Notes: a model not told the origin generated them from the letters alone. DNA of 53,797 nucleotides from Curtobacterium oceanosedimentum (GCF_020297365.1 NZ_JAIXIG010000027.1:1-53797), one strand, 5' to 3'; counted from the stretch's first letter, positions 1 through 7,903 are shown. Numbers and translations: made by a program.

Positions 1-50
1 TCGTCCCGCGACCCGGCCACGTCGAGAACGCTACGGAGCCCGAGCACGCC

Positions 51-65
51 GCCACGGGCCTCCCG
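51..65. repeat. Half copy of the GGGAGGC palindrome family
   Basis: The 15 bases match exactly the right arm of the palindrome at 5543-5557. The matching left arm is not present upstream within the window, so this is a half element or decayed copy. It lies just before the aspS promoter. Confidence 0.35.
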
Positions 66-146
66 GCCAGCCGGTGGACGACACGACAGGCGAGCCGCCC
101 TGTGGAGGGATGAGGAGACGGACCGACGCCGCCGGACGCAGGCCGG

Positions 147-152
147 TAGACT
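147..152 (+). promoter_or_regulatory. -10 box TAGACT of aspS
   Basis: TAGACT ends 8 nt before the GTG at 161, so transcription would start at or next to the start codon. No good -35 hexamer or Shine-Dalgarno is visible. This is the leaderless arrangement seen repeatedly in the window. Confidence 0.5.
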
Positions 153-160
153 CGACCACC

Positions 161-1501
161 GTGATCGAACGCACCCGCATCGCCGACCTGGCAGCCCTCC
201 CCGACGGCCCCGTCTCCGTGGCCGGATGGGTCGAGACCGTCCGAGACCAGAAGAAGGTGCAGTTCGTCGTGCTGCGCGACGAGTCCGGCGCCGTCCAGCT
301 CGTGAACCCGGCGACGCGCGAGGCCGAGGACGGCGACGACGCCGCACAGGCCGCGCTCGCGACGACCAACGAGATCTCCGGCCTGGCGCACGGCACCTTC
401 GTCCACGCCACCGGCACGCTCAAGCACGACGAGCGCGTCAAGCTCGGCGGGCTCGAGGTCAAGATCGGCTCGCTCCAGGTCGTCAGCGCGGCGATCCCGG
501 AGACCCCGATCGCCGACGACTCCTCGCTCGACAAGCGCCTCGACTGGCGCTTCCTCGACCTGCGCAACCGCAAGCAGAACCTCATCTTCCGCATCCAGAC
601 GACGCTGGAGCACGCCTTCCGCACGTACTGGGTCGACCGCGACTACATCGAGATCCACACCCCGAAGCTCATGGCCTCGGCGTCGGAGTCCCGTGCCGAG
701 CTCTTCCAGCTCGAGTACTTCGAGACGACCGCCTACCTGGCGCAGTCGCCGCAGAACTTCAAGCAGATGGCGCAGCCGGCCGGCTTCGGCGCCGTCTTCG
801 AGATCGCCGACGCCTTCCGTGCCGACCCCTCCTTCACGAGCCGCCACGCCACGGAGTTCACCAGCGTCGACGCCGAGTTCTCGTGGATCGAGTCCCACGA
901 GGACGTCATGGCGATGCACGAAGAGGTCCTGGTCGCCGGCATCACCGCCGTCAAGGAGAAGTACGGCAAGGACATCGAGGAGGTCTTCGGCTTCGAGCTG
1001 CAGGTCCCCGCGACGCCGTTCCCCCGCGTGACCCTGGCCGACGCCCGCAAGATCGTGGCGGACAGCGGCTACGACGTCGTCCGTGCCGACGGCGACCTGG
1101 ACCCCGAGGGTGAGCGCCGCGTCGCCGCCTGGGCCAAGGAGACGCACGGCTCGGAGTTCGTCTTCGTCACCGAGTACGACGCCTCGATCCGGCCGTACTA
1201 CCACATGCGCAAGCCGGGCGACCCGTCGGTCACCAACAGCTACGACCTCATCTTCAACGGCGCCGAGATCTCCACGGGTGCCCAGCGCGAGCACCGCGTC
1301 GACGTGCTCGAGGCGCAGGCCGTCGAGAAGGGCCTCGACCCGGAGGAGCTCGGCTGGTACCTCGACTTCTTCCGCTACGGCGTCCCGCCGCACGGTGGCT
1401 TCGGCATGGGCCTGGCTCGCGTGCTGATGCTCATGCTCGGTGAGCCGTCGATCCGCGAGGTCACGTACCTGTTCCGCGGCCCGACGCGCCTGACCCCGTA
1501 A
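161..1501 (+). CDS. aspS: Aspartate--tRNA ligase, archaeal/non-discriminating type
   Basis: Class II aminoacyl-tRNA synthetase that charges tRNA(Asp), and in this subtype usually also tRNA(Asn), with aspartate. At 446 residues it has the short archaeal-type length and lacks the bacterial GAD insertion domain (bacterial AspRS is about 590 aa). An N-terminal OB-fold anticodon-binding domain starts near residue 15 (VAGWVETVRDQ). Motif 2 is near residues 218-245 (FRADPSFTSRHATEF) and motif 3 near 411-420 (GGFGMGLAR), followed by the typical RGPTRLTP C-terminus. I chose GTG 161 because the OB fold begins just after it and a -10 box sits 8 nt upstream; the frame stays open to 74. If non-discriminating, a GatCAB amidotransferase should exist elsewhere in the genome. 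Confidence 0.93.
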   Translation: MIERTRIADLAALPDGPVSVAGWVETVRDQKKVQFVVLRDESGAVQLVNPATREAEDGDDAAQAALATTNEISGLAHGTFVHATGTLKHDERVKLGGLEVKIGSLQVVSAAIPETPIADDSSLDKRLDWRFLDLRNRKQNLIFRIQTTLEHAFRTYWVDRDYIEIHTPKLMASASESRAELFQLEYFETTAYLAQSPQNFKQMAQPAGFGAVFEIADAFRADPSFTSRHATEFTSVDAEFSWIESHEDVMAMHEEVLVAGITAVKEKYGKDIEEVFGFELQVPATPFPRVTLADARKIVADSGYDVVRADGDLDPEGERRVAAWAKETHGSEFVFVTEYDASIRPYYHMRKPGDPSVTNSYDLIFNGAEISTGAQREHRVDVLEAQAVEKGLDPEELGWYLDFFRYGVPPHGGFGMGLARVLMLMLGEPSIREVTYLFRGPTRLTP

Positions 1502-1513
1502 GCACCGGCGAAC

Positions 1514-1560
1514 GAGCAGAAGACGCCGCCTCCGAGTTCCGGAGGCGGCGTCTTCTGCTC
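1514..1560. terminator. Perfect 20-bp stem-loop between convergent genes
   Basis: Arms 1514-1533 and 1541-1560 are perfectly complementary with a 7-nt loop. The hairpin sits 12 nt after the aspS stop and 27 nt past the stop of the convergent Dabb gene, so it can serve both strands. There is no clear U-tract, as is common in high-GC actinobacteria. Confidence 0.8.
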
Positions 1561-1570
1561 ACGGAGCGAC

Positions 1571-1587
1571 TGGACGGGAGGCGCGGC
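1571..1587. repeat. Half copy of the GGGAGGC palindrome family
   Basis: The run GGACGGGAGGCGCGG matches the left arm of the element at 18264-18305. It abuts the stop codon of the Dabb gene; the partner arm is reduced to a few complementary bases inside the gene end. Confidence 0.3.
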
Positions 1588-1881
1588 TCAGCTCCGCCAG
1601 TCGATGGCGGCCCGCGCCGTGACCAGCTCGCGGATCTCCGCTGCCGCGGCCTGGTGGTCCGGGTGCACCTGGTACGCGTCGAGCCCCGCGAGGTCGTCGA
1701 ACGTCGCGACGACGGCGACGTCGTGGTTCTTGTCGGGGTAGGCGACGTTCTCGACGACCTCGAGCGTGCGGATCGCGTCGATCGTGCCGACCAGGCCGGT
1801 CAGCAGCTCGCGGATGCGTGCGATCGACGTGGCACGGTCGAGGTCCTCGCGCAGGGACCAGGAGACGACGTGGGAGATCAT
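1588..1881 (-). CDS. Dabb (stress-responsive A/B barrel) domain protein
   Basis: 97-residue single-domain protein of the dimeric alpha-beta barrel (Dabb, PF07876) family. The N-terminus MISHVVSWSL and the central TLEVVENVAYPD...DVAVVATFDDLAGLDAY pattern are typical. Family members form small dimeric barrels; most bacterial ones have no assigned reaction, though some are plant stress proteins or polyketide cyclase relatives. The ATG at 1881 overlaps the stop of the upstream glutaredoxin gene by 4 nt (ATGA), so the two are translationally coupled. An in-frame extension upstream runs through the glutaredoxin gene and has arginine/proline-rich shadow composition, so I rejected it. Confidence 0.85.
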   Translation of the reverse strand: MISHVVSWSLREDLDRATSIARIRELLTGLVGTIDAIRTLEVVENVAYPDKNHDVAVVATFDDLAGLDAYQVHPDHQAAAAEIRELVTARAAIDWRS

Positions 1882-2132
1882 GCGCGGGCCTCCGCCTGCT
1901 CGAGTGCGCGGGCGAGTCGGTCGGCGTCGACGTGCCAGGTGCTGTGGACGCGCCCGTCGACCAGCACGACGGGGATGTCCTCCGCGTACTCGAGGCGGAG
2001 GGCTTCGTCGTCCAGGATCGAGCGCTCCTCGAGCGTGACGCCGGGGTGGTCGGCCACGACGCGTTCCACGACGGGGCGGGCGTCGTCGCAGAGGTGGCAT
2101 CCGGGCTTCGTCAGGAAGGTCACTGCTGGCAT
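1878..2132 (-). CDS. Glutaredoxin-like thiol-disulfide protein
   Basis: 84-residue thioredoxin-fold protein with a CHLC redox motif at residues 12-15 (TKPGCHLCDD), a cis-proline segment (IPVVLVDG) and the short glutaredoxin length. It probably reduces or shuffles disulfides in the cytoplasm; the reductant (mycothiol, or thioredoxin reductase as for NrdH) cannot be told from sequence. First gene of a two-gene unit with the Dabb protein, overlapping it by 4 nt. The start codon lies 6 nt after a TACGCT -10 box, so the transcript is probably leaderless. Confidence 0.88.
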   Translation of the reverse strand: MPAVTFLTKPGCHLCDDARPVVERVVADHPGVTLEERSILDDEALRLEYAEDIPVVLVDGRVHSTWHVDADRLARALEQAEARA

Positions 2133-2138
2133 ACCCCC

Positions 2139-2144
2139 AGCGTA
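2139..2144 (-). promoter_or_regulatory. -10 box TACGCT of the glutaredoxin gene
   Basis: Read on the minus strand, TACGCT is followed by 6 nt and then the ATG at 2132, the spacing expected for a leaderless mRNA. Confidence 0.5.
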
Positions 2145-2176
2145 GCCCGGTGCCGACCGACGCCCGGGAACGGAAA

Positions 2177-2198
2177 AAGCCCCGGCGGACCGGGGCTT
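2177..2198 (-). terminator. Rho-independent terminator of the bS22 gene
   Basis: A 9-bp GC-rich stem (AAGCCCCGG / CCGGGGCTT) is followed on the minus strand by a T run (CTTTTT), 40 nt after the bS22 stop. Two smaller hairpins lie between it and the stop codon (around 2203-2240). Confidence 0.75.
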
Positions 2199-2237
2199 CT
2201 CGTGCAGGTCCTCCGACCTGCGTAGACCGTGTTCGGT

Positions 2238-2336
2238 CTACTTCTTGTTACGGCGCTGGTGACGCGTCTTGCGAAGGAGCTTGCGGTGCTTCTTCTTCGC
2301 CATGCGCTTGCGACGCTTCTTGATGACAGAACCCAT
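2238..2336 (-). CDS. Small ribosomal protein bS22 (AURKAIP1/COX24 domain)
   Basis: 32-residue, extremely basic protein starting [19 protein letters not shown] and ending in RRNKK. The composition and opening match the AURKAIP1/COX24-domain proteins of Actinobacteria, shown in mycobacteria to be the extra small-subunit protein bS22 near the decoding region. The gene is too short for usual ORF cut-offs. It lies downstream of the excisionase-like HTH gene, as in Mycobacterium (Rv0500A-Rv0500B), and has its own terminator at 2177-2198. The sequence match is strong; the ribosomal role here follows from family knowledge. Confidence 0.9.
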   Translation of the reverse strand: MGSVIKKRRKRMAKKKHRKLLRKTRHQRRNKK

Positions 2337-2445
2337 GTGGACCTCGCTCGGACTGATGCTGATGTACGGACACCGGGCCGAAGAGACCGCGGAAAATCAA
2401 CCTGCCCGATCCTACCGGCTGCCCGCTGCGATGTCGAACGCGCGC

Positions 2446-2640
2446 TCAGCCGACGTCGGCGATCCCGCCGCGCAGCACGTCGGCGACGGCCGACTCCGGC
2501 ACGCGGAACGACCGCCCGAACCGGATCGCGGGGAGCTCACCGGCGTGCACCATGCGGTAGACGGTCATCTTCGAGACGCGCATCATCTCGGCGACCTCCG
2601 CGACGGTGAGGAAGCGCACGTCGTCGAAACTGCCGGTCAT
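2446..2640 (-). CDS. Excisionase-family HTH DNA-binding protein (Rv0500A-like)
   Basis: 64-residue MerR/excisionase-type helix-turn-helix protein. Residues 10-55 (FLTVAEVAEMMRVSKMTVYRMVHAGELPAIRFGRSFRV) form the HTH plus wing, closely resembling mycobacterial Rv0500A and related to BldC. It precedes the bS22 gene on the same strand with proC nearby, a conserved actinobacterial arrangement. Probably a small regulator or nucleoid-type DNA binder; the target is unknown. ATG at 2640 is the first start that gives the domain without an arginine-rich shadow extension. Confidence 0.88.
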   Translation of the reverse strand: MTGSFDDVRFLTVAEVAEMMRVSKMTVYRMVHAGELPAIRFGRSFRVPESAVADVLRGGIADVG

Positions 2641-2740
2641 GATCCGCCTTCGCCGAGCTCGCACGCGCCTGCGTACGGGAGTGGTGTGACCCGTGTGGTC
2701 TGTGGCAACTGTAGAGGGGCGCGCGAGCCGGTGTCCAGGA

Positions 2741-3292
2741 TCAGTCCGTGCCCTGCGCCCGGTCCGCGTCGCGGGGTCCGTCCTCGTCGCCACGACGCGT
2801 GAACCGCTTGCGGCTGCGGTCGACCACGCGCTCCCACCCCTGCTGCGCGCCGGAGATCGCGGCGGTCGCCCGGAAGGACGCCTCGGCCATCACCCGGCCG
2901 AGCTCCGTGCCGACCTCGACCGTGGTCGTGCCTGCCGCGCCCGAGCGTCGGACCGACACCGGCTGCCCGTCCGGCGTCCAGGCGGTCGTGGCCGGTCGGC
3001 CGTCGGCGTCGACCGCGGTCGTGAACGGCAGCACCCACTCCTCCAGCTGGACGAGCGGTTCCGGGTCGAGCCGGTAGAAGCGGTGCTGGCCCTCCTCGCG
3101 ACTCGTCACGAGCCCGATGTCGCGCAGGACCCGCAGGTGCTTCGACACCGTCGGTTGGCTCACCCCGAGGCGCGCGACCAGCTGGCCGACGCTGAGTTCG
3201 CCGCCCGTGACGTCCGATCCGTAGGCGGCGAGCAGGGTCCCGAGCAGCTCACGCCGGGTGGGGTCCGCCACGACGGAGAAGATGTCGGCCAT
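2741..3292 (-). CDS. ArsR/SmtB-family transcriptional regulator
   Basis: 183 residues. The first 80 form a winged helix (ADPTRRELLGTLL...LSVGQLVARLGVSQPTVSKHLRVLRDIGLVTSREEGQHRFYRLD), typical ArsR. The roughly 100-residue C-terminal extension (from about residue 85) is longer than classical SmtB proteins and resembles the extended ArsR proteins of Actinobacteria; I see no metal-binding cysteine motif. It is divergent from trkH with 75 nt between starts, so it may regulate potassium uptake, but that is inference only. The start lies 7 nt after a TAGCCT -10 box. Confidence 0.85.
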   Translation of the reverse strand: MADIFSVVADPTRRELLGTLLAAYGSDVTGGELSVGQLVARLGVSQPTVSKHLRVLRDIGLVTSREEGQHRFYRLDPEPLVQLEEWVLPFTTAVDADGRPATTAWTPDGQPVSVRRSGAAGTTTVEVGTELGRVMAEASFRATAAISGAQQGWERVVDRSRKRFTRRGDEDGPRDADRAQGTD

Positions 3293-3299
3293 GGTGGCA

Positions 3300-3305
3300 A
3301 GGCTA
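3300..3305 (-). promoter_or_regulatory. -10 box TAGCCT of the arsR-type gene
   Basis: On the minus strand TAGCCT is followed by 7 nt and the ATG at 3292, consistent with a leaderless transcript. Confidence 0.45.
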
Positions 3306-3367
3306 GCCGGGGCACCACGGATGTACCATGTCGAACCGTCCCGGCCCCTGTCCTCGGAGGCATCCGC

Positions 3368-4801
3368 ATGCTCGACCGAACCGAGCCGCCCGCGCACCGC
3401 GTGAGCGCCAGCCGCCGACGGGTCGGACGCGTCGCCACCGTGCTCCGATCGTCGCCGTCACGACTGGCGATCCTGGTGTTCATCGCCCTGATCTTCCTGT
3501 TCACCGTGCTGTTCATGACCCCGTGGGCCTCGGCGGACGGCTCCGGCACCCACTTCTCGGACGCCCTGTTCACCGCCGCGTCGGTGGTCTGCGTCACCGG
3601 GCTGGCGACGGTGGACATGGCCACGCACTGGTCGGTGTTCGGCAAGACCCTCGTGGTGATCGGCACGCAGATCGGCGCGGTCGGCGTCCTGACCTTCGCG
3701 TCGATCCTCGGGCTCTTCGTCACGCGCCGCCTCGGGCTCCGGGCGAAGCTGATGGCGGCCGGCGACTCGAACCCGCTCCGCACGCACCACGGTGCCGTGC
3801 CGGAGGGGCAGGCGGTGCGCCTCGGCGAGGTCGGCACGCTGCTCGCGACGGTCGCGGTGAGCACGCTGACGATCGAGATCGTGCTCGGACTGCTCCTCCT
3901 GCCGTCGGTCCTGCTGGCCGGCATCCCGTTCTGGACCGCCGTCGGCGACTCGTTCTACTACGCGGCGATGGCGTTCACGAACACCGGCTTCTCGCCGAAC
4001 GCCGACGGGCTCGACCCCTTCGCGCACGACTACTGGTTCCTCTCCCTGCTCATGGTGGGCGTCGTCGCGGGGTCGATCGGCTTCCCGGTGATCCGCGCCG
4101 TGACGAAGCAGTTCCGGACGCCCCGACGGTGGCCGATCCACGTCAAGCTCACCCTGGCCACCAGCGCCGTGCTGCTGCTCGGCGGGATGGCCGCCTACAT
4201 CGCGCTCGAGGCGTCGAACCCGACGACGTTCGGCGAGGAAGGAGCGGGCCGCACGGCGTTCCAGGCCCTGTTCCTGTCGACGATGACGCGGTCCGGCGGG
4301 TTCTCGCTCGTCGACTTCGACCAGCTGAACGGTTCGAGCCTGCTCGTCACGGACATGCTCATGTTCATCGGTGGTGGCTCGGCGTCGACCGCCGGCGGCA
4401 TCAAGGTGACGACGCTCGCGGTGCTGTTCCTCGCGGCGGTCGCCGAGGCCCGCGGACGCCAGAGCATGGAGGCCTTCGGCCGTCGCGTCCCGAGCGACGT
4501 CCTGCGCGTCGCCGTCGCGGTCGTGCTGTGGGGCGCCACGATCGTCGCCGTCGCGACCGTCGTGCTCCTGCAGATCACCGACGACTCGCTCGACCGCGTG
4601 CTGTTCGAGGTGATCTCGGCGTTCGCGACGTGCGGCCTGTCGTCCGGCGTCTCCGCGGACCTGCCGGAGTCCGGCAAGTACGTGCTCGCCGCGACCATGT
4701 TCCTCGGCCGGGTCGGTACAGTGACCATCGCCGCTGCACTGGCCGCCAGCCAGAGCCGGCAACTGTTCCGTCGTCCCGAGGAGAGGCCGATCGTTGGCTG
4801 A
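3368..4801 (+). CDS. TrkH/KtrB-family potassium uptake channel subunit
   Basis: 477-residue polytopic membrane protein with the four-pseudorepeat architecture of TrkH/KtrB. Filter-like segments are visible: SVVCVTGLATVD, AFTNTGFSPNADG, TRSGGFSLVD and FATCGLSSGVS. The N-terminal 30 residues are basic and cytoplasmic, followed by a hydrophobic helix (LAILVFIALIFLFTVLFM). It should transport K+ through the inner membrane, gated by the cytoplasmic RCK subunit encoded next. Its stop overlaps the downstream TTG start by 8 nt. ATG 3368 has a GGAGG 8 nt upstream; the longer open frame runs antisense through the ArsR gene and is not real. Confidence 0.93.
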   Translation: MLDRTEPPAHRVSASRRRVGRVATVLRSSPSRLAILVFIALIFLFTVLFMTPWASADGSGTHFSDALFTAASVVCVTGLATVDMATHWSVFGKTLVVIGTQIGAVGVLTFASILGLFVTRRLGLRAKLMAAGDSNPLRTHHGAVPEGQAVRLGEVGTLLATVAVSTLTIEIVLGLLLLPSVLLAGIPFWTAVGDSFYYAAMAFTNTGFSPNADGLDPFAHDYWFLSLLMVGVVAGSIGFPVIRAVTKQFRTPRRWPIHVKLTLATSAVLLLGGMAAYIALEASNPTTFGEEGAGRTAFQALFLSTMTRSGGFSLVDFDQLNGSSLLVTDMLMFIGGGSASTAGGIKVTTLAVLFLAAVAEARGRQSMEAFGRRVPSDVLRVAVAVVLWGATIVAVATVVLLQITDDSLDRVLFEVISAFATCGLSSGVSADLPESGKYVLAATMFLGRVGTVTIAAALAASQSRQLFRRPEERPIVG

Positions 4802-5489
4802 CCGCACCCGTCCGCCGCACCCGCTCGGTGCGATCAGTCACGACGCCCCGGTGCTGGTGATCGGCCTCGGTCGGTTCGGCGCGGCGACCGCCGGGCAGCT
4901 CGAGCGGCAGGACCGCGAGGTCCTGGTCGTCGACACCGACCCCGGTCTCGTGCAGAAGTGGTCCGACCGCGTCACCCACGCGGTGCAGGCCGACGCGACC
5001 GACATCGACGCGCTCCGGCAGATCGGCGCGCAGGACTTCGCGATCGCAGTGGTCGGCACGGGCAGCGACCTGGAGTCCAGCGTGCTCATCACCGCCAACC
5101 TGGTCGACCTCGGCATCCCGCAGATCTGGGCGAAGGCGATCAGCCGGTCGCACGGCACGATCCTGTCCCGCATCGGGGCGAACCACGTCGTGTACCCGGA
5201 GCGCGAGGCCGGCGAGCGGACGGCCCACCTGGTGTCCGGTCGGATGCTCGACTTCATCGAGTTCGACGACGACTTCGCCGTGGTCAAGATGTTCCCGCCG
5301 CGGGCGGTACGCGGGAAGGACCTGGCGACGACGGTGATCCGCACGCGCTTCGGCCTCACGGTGCTCGGCATCAAGCCGCCCGGCAGCCCGTTCGTGCCGG
5401 CCACCCCGGAGAGCATCATCGGCGAGGACGACGTCATCATCGTCTCGGGGTCGGAGACCGACCTGGAGCGCTTCGCCGCCTACGAGTAG
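4794..5489 (+). CDS. TrkA/KtrA-family RCK subunit for potassium uptake
   Basis: 231 residues. RCK_N Rossmann domain near residues 19-140 with the nucleotide-binding motif VIGLGRFG and an acidic end of beta 2 (VVDTDP), then RCK_C from about 150 (FAVVKMFPPRAVRGKDL...EDDVIIVSGSETDLERF). It binds NAD(H) or ATP/ADP and gates the TrkH channel. A TTG start at 4794 lies inside the end of trkH (8-nt overlap), so translation is coupled. It converges with proC, with a palindromic terminator between. Confidence 0.92.
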   Translation: MADRTRPPHPLGAISHDAPVLVIGLGRFGAATAGQLERQDREVLVVDTDPGLVQKWSDRVTHAVQADATDIDALRQIGAQDFAIAVVGTGSDLESSVLITANLVDLGIPQIWAKAISRSHGTILSRIGANHVVYPEREAGERTAHLVSGRMLDFIEFDDDFAVVKMFPPRAVRGKDLATTVIRTRFGLTVLGIKPPGSPFVPATPESIIGEDDVIIVSGSETDLERFAAYE

Positions 5490-5518
5490 CGAGCGCGGCC
5501 CGGGTCGCGACCAGGGCC

Positions 5519-5560
5519 GGACGGGAGGCCCGTGGCAGCGTCGCCACGGGCCTCCCGTCC
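5519..5560. repeat. GGGAGGC-family palindrome acting as bidirectional terminator
   Basis: Perfect 18-bp arms (5519-5536 and 5543-5560) with a 6-nt loop lie between the convergent trkA-like and proC genes. The arm core GGACGGGAGGC is shared with elements at 8586, 15148 and 18264, and the left flank (GGTCGCGACCA) resembles the flank at 8561-8578. Confidence 0.8.
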
Positions 5561-5574
5561 GCCTCGGGGTGCGT

Positions 5575-6405
5575 CTACGACGCGGCGATCTCCTCGGCGC
5601 GCGCGATCGCGGCGCGCGACGCGCGCAGCAACGTGTCCGCCAGGTCGGCGTCCTGCAGCACCGCGACGGCACGCTCCGTCGTGCCCTTCGGGCTCGTCAC
5701 TGCACGGCGGAGGTCGGCGGGCGCACGGCCGGACCGCTCCAGCAGCTCGACCGCGCCGCGCACGGTGCCCTGCACCATCGTCGCCGCCTGGTCGGGCGTG
5801 AAGCCGAGTTCCTCGGCGGCGCGCTGCCACTGCTCGACGAGCAGGAAGACGTACGCGGGGCCGGAGCCCGAGACGGCCGAGAGCGCGTCGAGCTGCGACT
5901 CGGGCACCTCGATGACCTCACCCGAGGCGGTGAACACCGACGACGCGAGCGCGACGGCCTCGGCGTCGGCCGAGGCGCCGGCGCTGATGCCGGTGACACC
6001 GTGCCCGACGCCGATCGGGGTGTTCGGCAGTGCGCGGACGACACGGACGCCCTCCGGCAGCCGTGCCTCCATGCTCGCGGTGGTGGTGCCGACGGCGACG
6101 CTGACCAGGACGGCACCGGGCTCCAGGTCACCGGCGACCTCGTCGAGCAGGTCCGCGATCACGTACGGCTTCACGCCGAGCACCACGAGTGCCGCCCCAC
6201 GGACCGCCGCCCGGTTGGCGTCGGGGTCGGTGTCGCTCGCGGTGGCGGTGAGCGCGCGGTCGCGGAGGGCCGCCGCGGACTGCTCCGACTTCGTGGTCAG
6301 GGTCACGGTGGCCGGGTCGAGTCCGGCGGCGAGCAGGCCGTCGAGGACCGCGCCGGACATGGAGCCGACCCCGAGCAGGGCGGTGCGGGGCAGGTCGATC
6401 GTCAT
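5575..6405 (-). CDS. proC: Pyrroline-5-carboxylate reductase
   Basis: 276-residue P5C reductase that makes proline from 1-pyrroline-5-carboxylate with NAD(P)H, the last step of proline synthesis. The N-terminal Rossmann fold opens ALLGVGSMSGAVLDG, followed by VLGVKPYVIADLL, LPNTPIGVGHGVTGI and the dimerisation/active-site segment SAVSGSGPAYVFLL near residue 170. The ProC signature reads VTSPKGTT where most members have SPGGTT, a mild variation. Length is standard. The ATG is 7 nt after a TAGGGT -10 box, so probably leaderless. Its nearness to the HTH/bS22 pair matches the mycobacterial Rv0500 locus. Confidence 0.95.
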   Translation of the reverse strand: MTIDLPRTALLGVGSMSGAVLDGLLAAGLDPATVTLTTKSEQSAAALRDRALTATASDTDPDANRAAVRGAALVVLGVKPYVIADLLDEVAGDLEPGAVLVSVAVGTTTASMEARLPEGVRVVRALPNTPIGVGHGVTGISAGASADAEAVALASSVFTASGEVIEVPESQLDALSAVSGSGPAYVFLLVEQWQRAAEELGFTPDQAATMVQGTVRGAVELLERSGRAPADLRRAVTSPKGTTERAVAVLQDADLADTLLRASRAAIARAEEIAAS

Positions 6406-6412
6406 GCTCCCG

Positions 6413-6418
6413 ACCCTA
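6413..6418 (-). promoter_or_regulatory. -10 box TAGGGT of proC
   Basis: On the minus strand TAGGGT is followed by 7 nt and the ATG at 6405, giving a leaderless configuration. Confidence 0.45.
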
Positions 6419-6468
6419 CCGACGCCGCCCGCCTAGGATCGTGTCGCAGACCACGAGGAGGGACACCT

Positions 6469-7425
6469 GTGAGCGCTTCGGGAGGCACGAAGGCGATCTT
6501 CGCCGCACTCGGTGCCAACATCGGCATCGCGATCGTGAAGTTCATCGCGGCGGCCATCAGCGGATCCGCGTCGATGCTGGCCGAGGGCGTGCACTCCCTG
6601 GCCGACTCCGCGAACCAGCTCCTGCTCCTGCTCGGTGGCCGGAAGGCCCGACGCGCGGCGGACCAGGAGCACCCGTTCGGCTACGGCCGGGAGCGCTACG
6701 TGTACGCCTTCGTGGTGTCGATCATCCTGTTCTCGGTCGGCGGCGTCTTCTCGCTGTACGAGGGCATCGAGAAGCTCACCCATCCGCACCCGCTCGAGAA
6801 CTGGTGGCTGCCCCTCACCGTGCTCGTCATCGCGATCGGGCTCGAGGGCTTCTCGCTCCGGACCGCGTTGCGTGAGGCCCGACCGCAGAAGGGCTCGCAG
6901 AGCTGGGTGCAGTTCGTCCGCCGGGCGAAGGCCCCCGAGCTCCCCGTCGTCATGCTCGAGGACACCGCGGCCCTGCTCGGCCTCGTCTTCGCCCTGTTCG
7001 GCGTCGGGCTGACGGCCCTGACCGGCAACGGCGTGTTCGACGCCGTCGGCACGATGTTCATCGCGGCGCTGCTCATCGCCGTCGCCGTGGTGCTCGGCAT
7101 CGAGACGAAGAGCCTGCTCGTCGGCGAGGGAGCGAGCGCGGCCGACGTCGAACGGATCAAGCGCGCCGTGCTCGACGGTCCCGAGGTCGACGAGATCATC
7201 CACCTGAAGACCCTGTACCTGGGCCCCGACGAGCTGATGGTCGGCGTGAAGGTCGCGGTCGACGGCGACCGCCGTCTCGGTGACGTCGCCGCCGGCATCG
7301 ACACCGTCGAGGAGCGTGTCCGGAGCGCCGTGCCGATCGCCCGCGTGATCTACGTCGAGCCGGACGTCCTGCGCACCGGGCCACAGCCGCCGACCGAGGC
7401 GATCGTCATCCTCGCCGCTGACTGA
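6469..7425 (+). CDS. Cation diffusion facilitator family transporter
   Basis: 318 residues with about six membrane helices in the first 215 residues and a cytoplasmic C-terminal domain. Helix 2 carries the CDF metal-site signature (EGVHSLADSANQ), and the later helix has MLEDTAALLGL. Probably exports a divalent metal (Zn, Mn, Fe or Co) in exchange for protons; the specific ion cannot be assigned. GTG 6469 is preceded by a strong GAGGAGGGA. A TAGGAT box at 6434-6439 is a likely -10. Its 3' end overlaps the convergent tadA gene by 20 nt. Confidence 0.9.
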   Translation: MSASGGTKAIFAALGANIGIAIVKFIAAAISGSASMLAEGVHSLADSANQLLLLLGGRKARRAADQEHPFGYGRERYVYAFVVSIILFSVGGVFSLYEGIEKLTHPHPLENWWLPLTVLVIAIGLEGFSLRTALREARPQKGSQSWVQFVRRAKAPELPVVMLEDTAALLGLVFALFGVGLTALTGNGVFDAVGTMFIAALLIAVAVVLGIETKSLLVGEGASAADVERIKRAVLDGPEVDEIIHLKTLYLGPDELMVGVKVAVDGDRRLGDVAAGIDTVEERVRSAVPIARVIYVEPDVLRTGPQPPTEAIVILAAD

Positions 7426-7876
7426 AGAAGTCGTCGAGCAGTTCGGCGCACGCGGCCTCGAGCACGCCGCCGACGACCTCGGACCGGTGCGGCAGCCGGC
7501 GGTCCCTGGCGATGTCGTAGACGCTGCCGCTGGCACCGGCCTTCGGGTCCCACGCGCCGAACACGACCCGGGGCACCCGTGCGGCCATGACGGCGCCGGC
7601 GCACATCGGGCACGGTTCGAGCGTGACCACGAGCGTGTGCTCCTCGAGGTGCCAGTCCCCCGTCACGGCCGCCGCGGCCCGCAGCGCGAGCACCTCGGCG
7701 TGGGCCGTCGGGTCCTGGCGGGCCTCGCGCTCGTTCCGGCCGGTGGCGACCACGACGCCGTCACGGTCGAGCACCACCGCGCCGACCGGGACGTCGTCGG
7801 TGTCCAGGCACCGCCGGGCCTCGTCGAGTGCACGCTCCATCGCGGGGACGAACGGGCGGGCTGCGGGCTCCTCCAC
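7406..7876 (-). CDS. tadA: tRNA(adenosine-34) deaminase TadA
   Basis: 156-residue zinc-dependent deaminase that converts A34 to inosine in tRNA(Arg)ACG. The active site is complete: HAE at residues 59-61 (His ligand and catalytic Glu) and PCPMC at 88-92 (two Cys ligands). I chose GTG 7876 because AGGAGG lies just upstream; an internal ATG 12 codons later would also keep the domain. The last 20 nt overlap the end of the convergent CDF transporter gene, with no terminator between them. Confidence 0.92.
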   Translation of the reverse strand: MEEPAARPFVPAMERALDEARRCLDTDDVPVGAVVLDRDGVVVATGRNEREARQDPTAHAEVLALRAAAAVTGDWHLEEHTLVVTLEPCPMCAGAVMAARVPRVVFGAWDPKAGASGSVYDIARDRRLPHRSEVVGGVLEAACAELLDDFFSQRRG

Positions 7877-7903
7877 GGGACCTCCTGACGGTCGGCGGCA
7901 CGC

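Noticed and set aside
2693..3367. Upstream extension of trkH
   Set aside because: It runs antisense through the ArsR gene and lacks transmembrane or K+-transporter similarity; ATG 3368 has a ribosome site.
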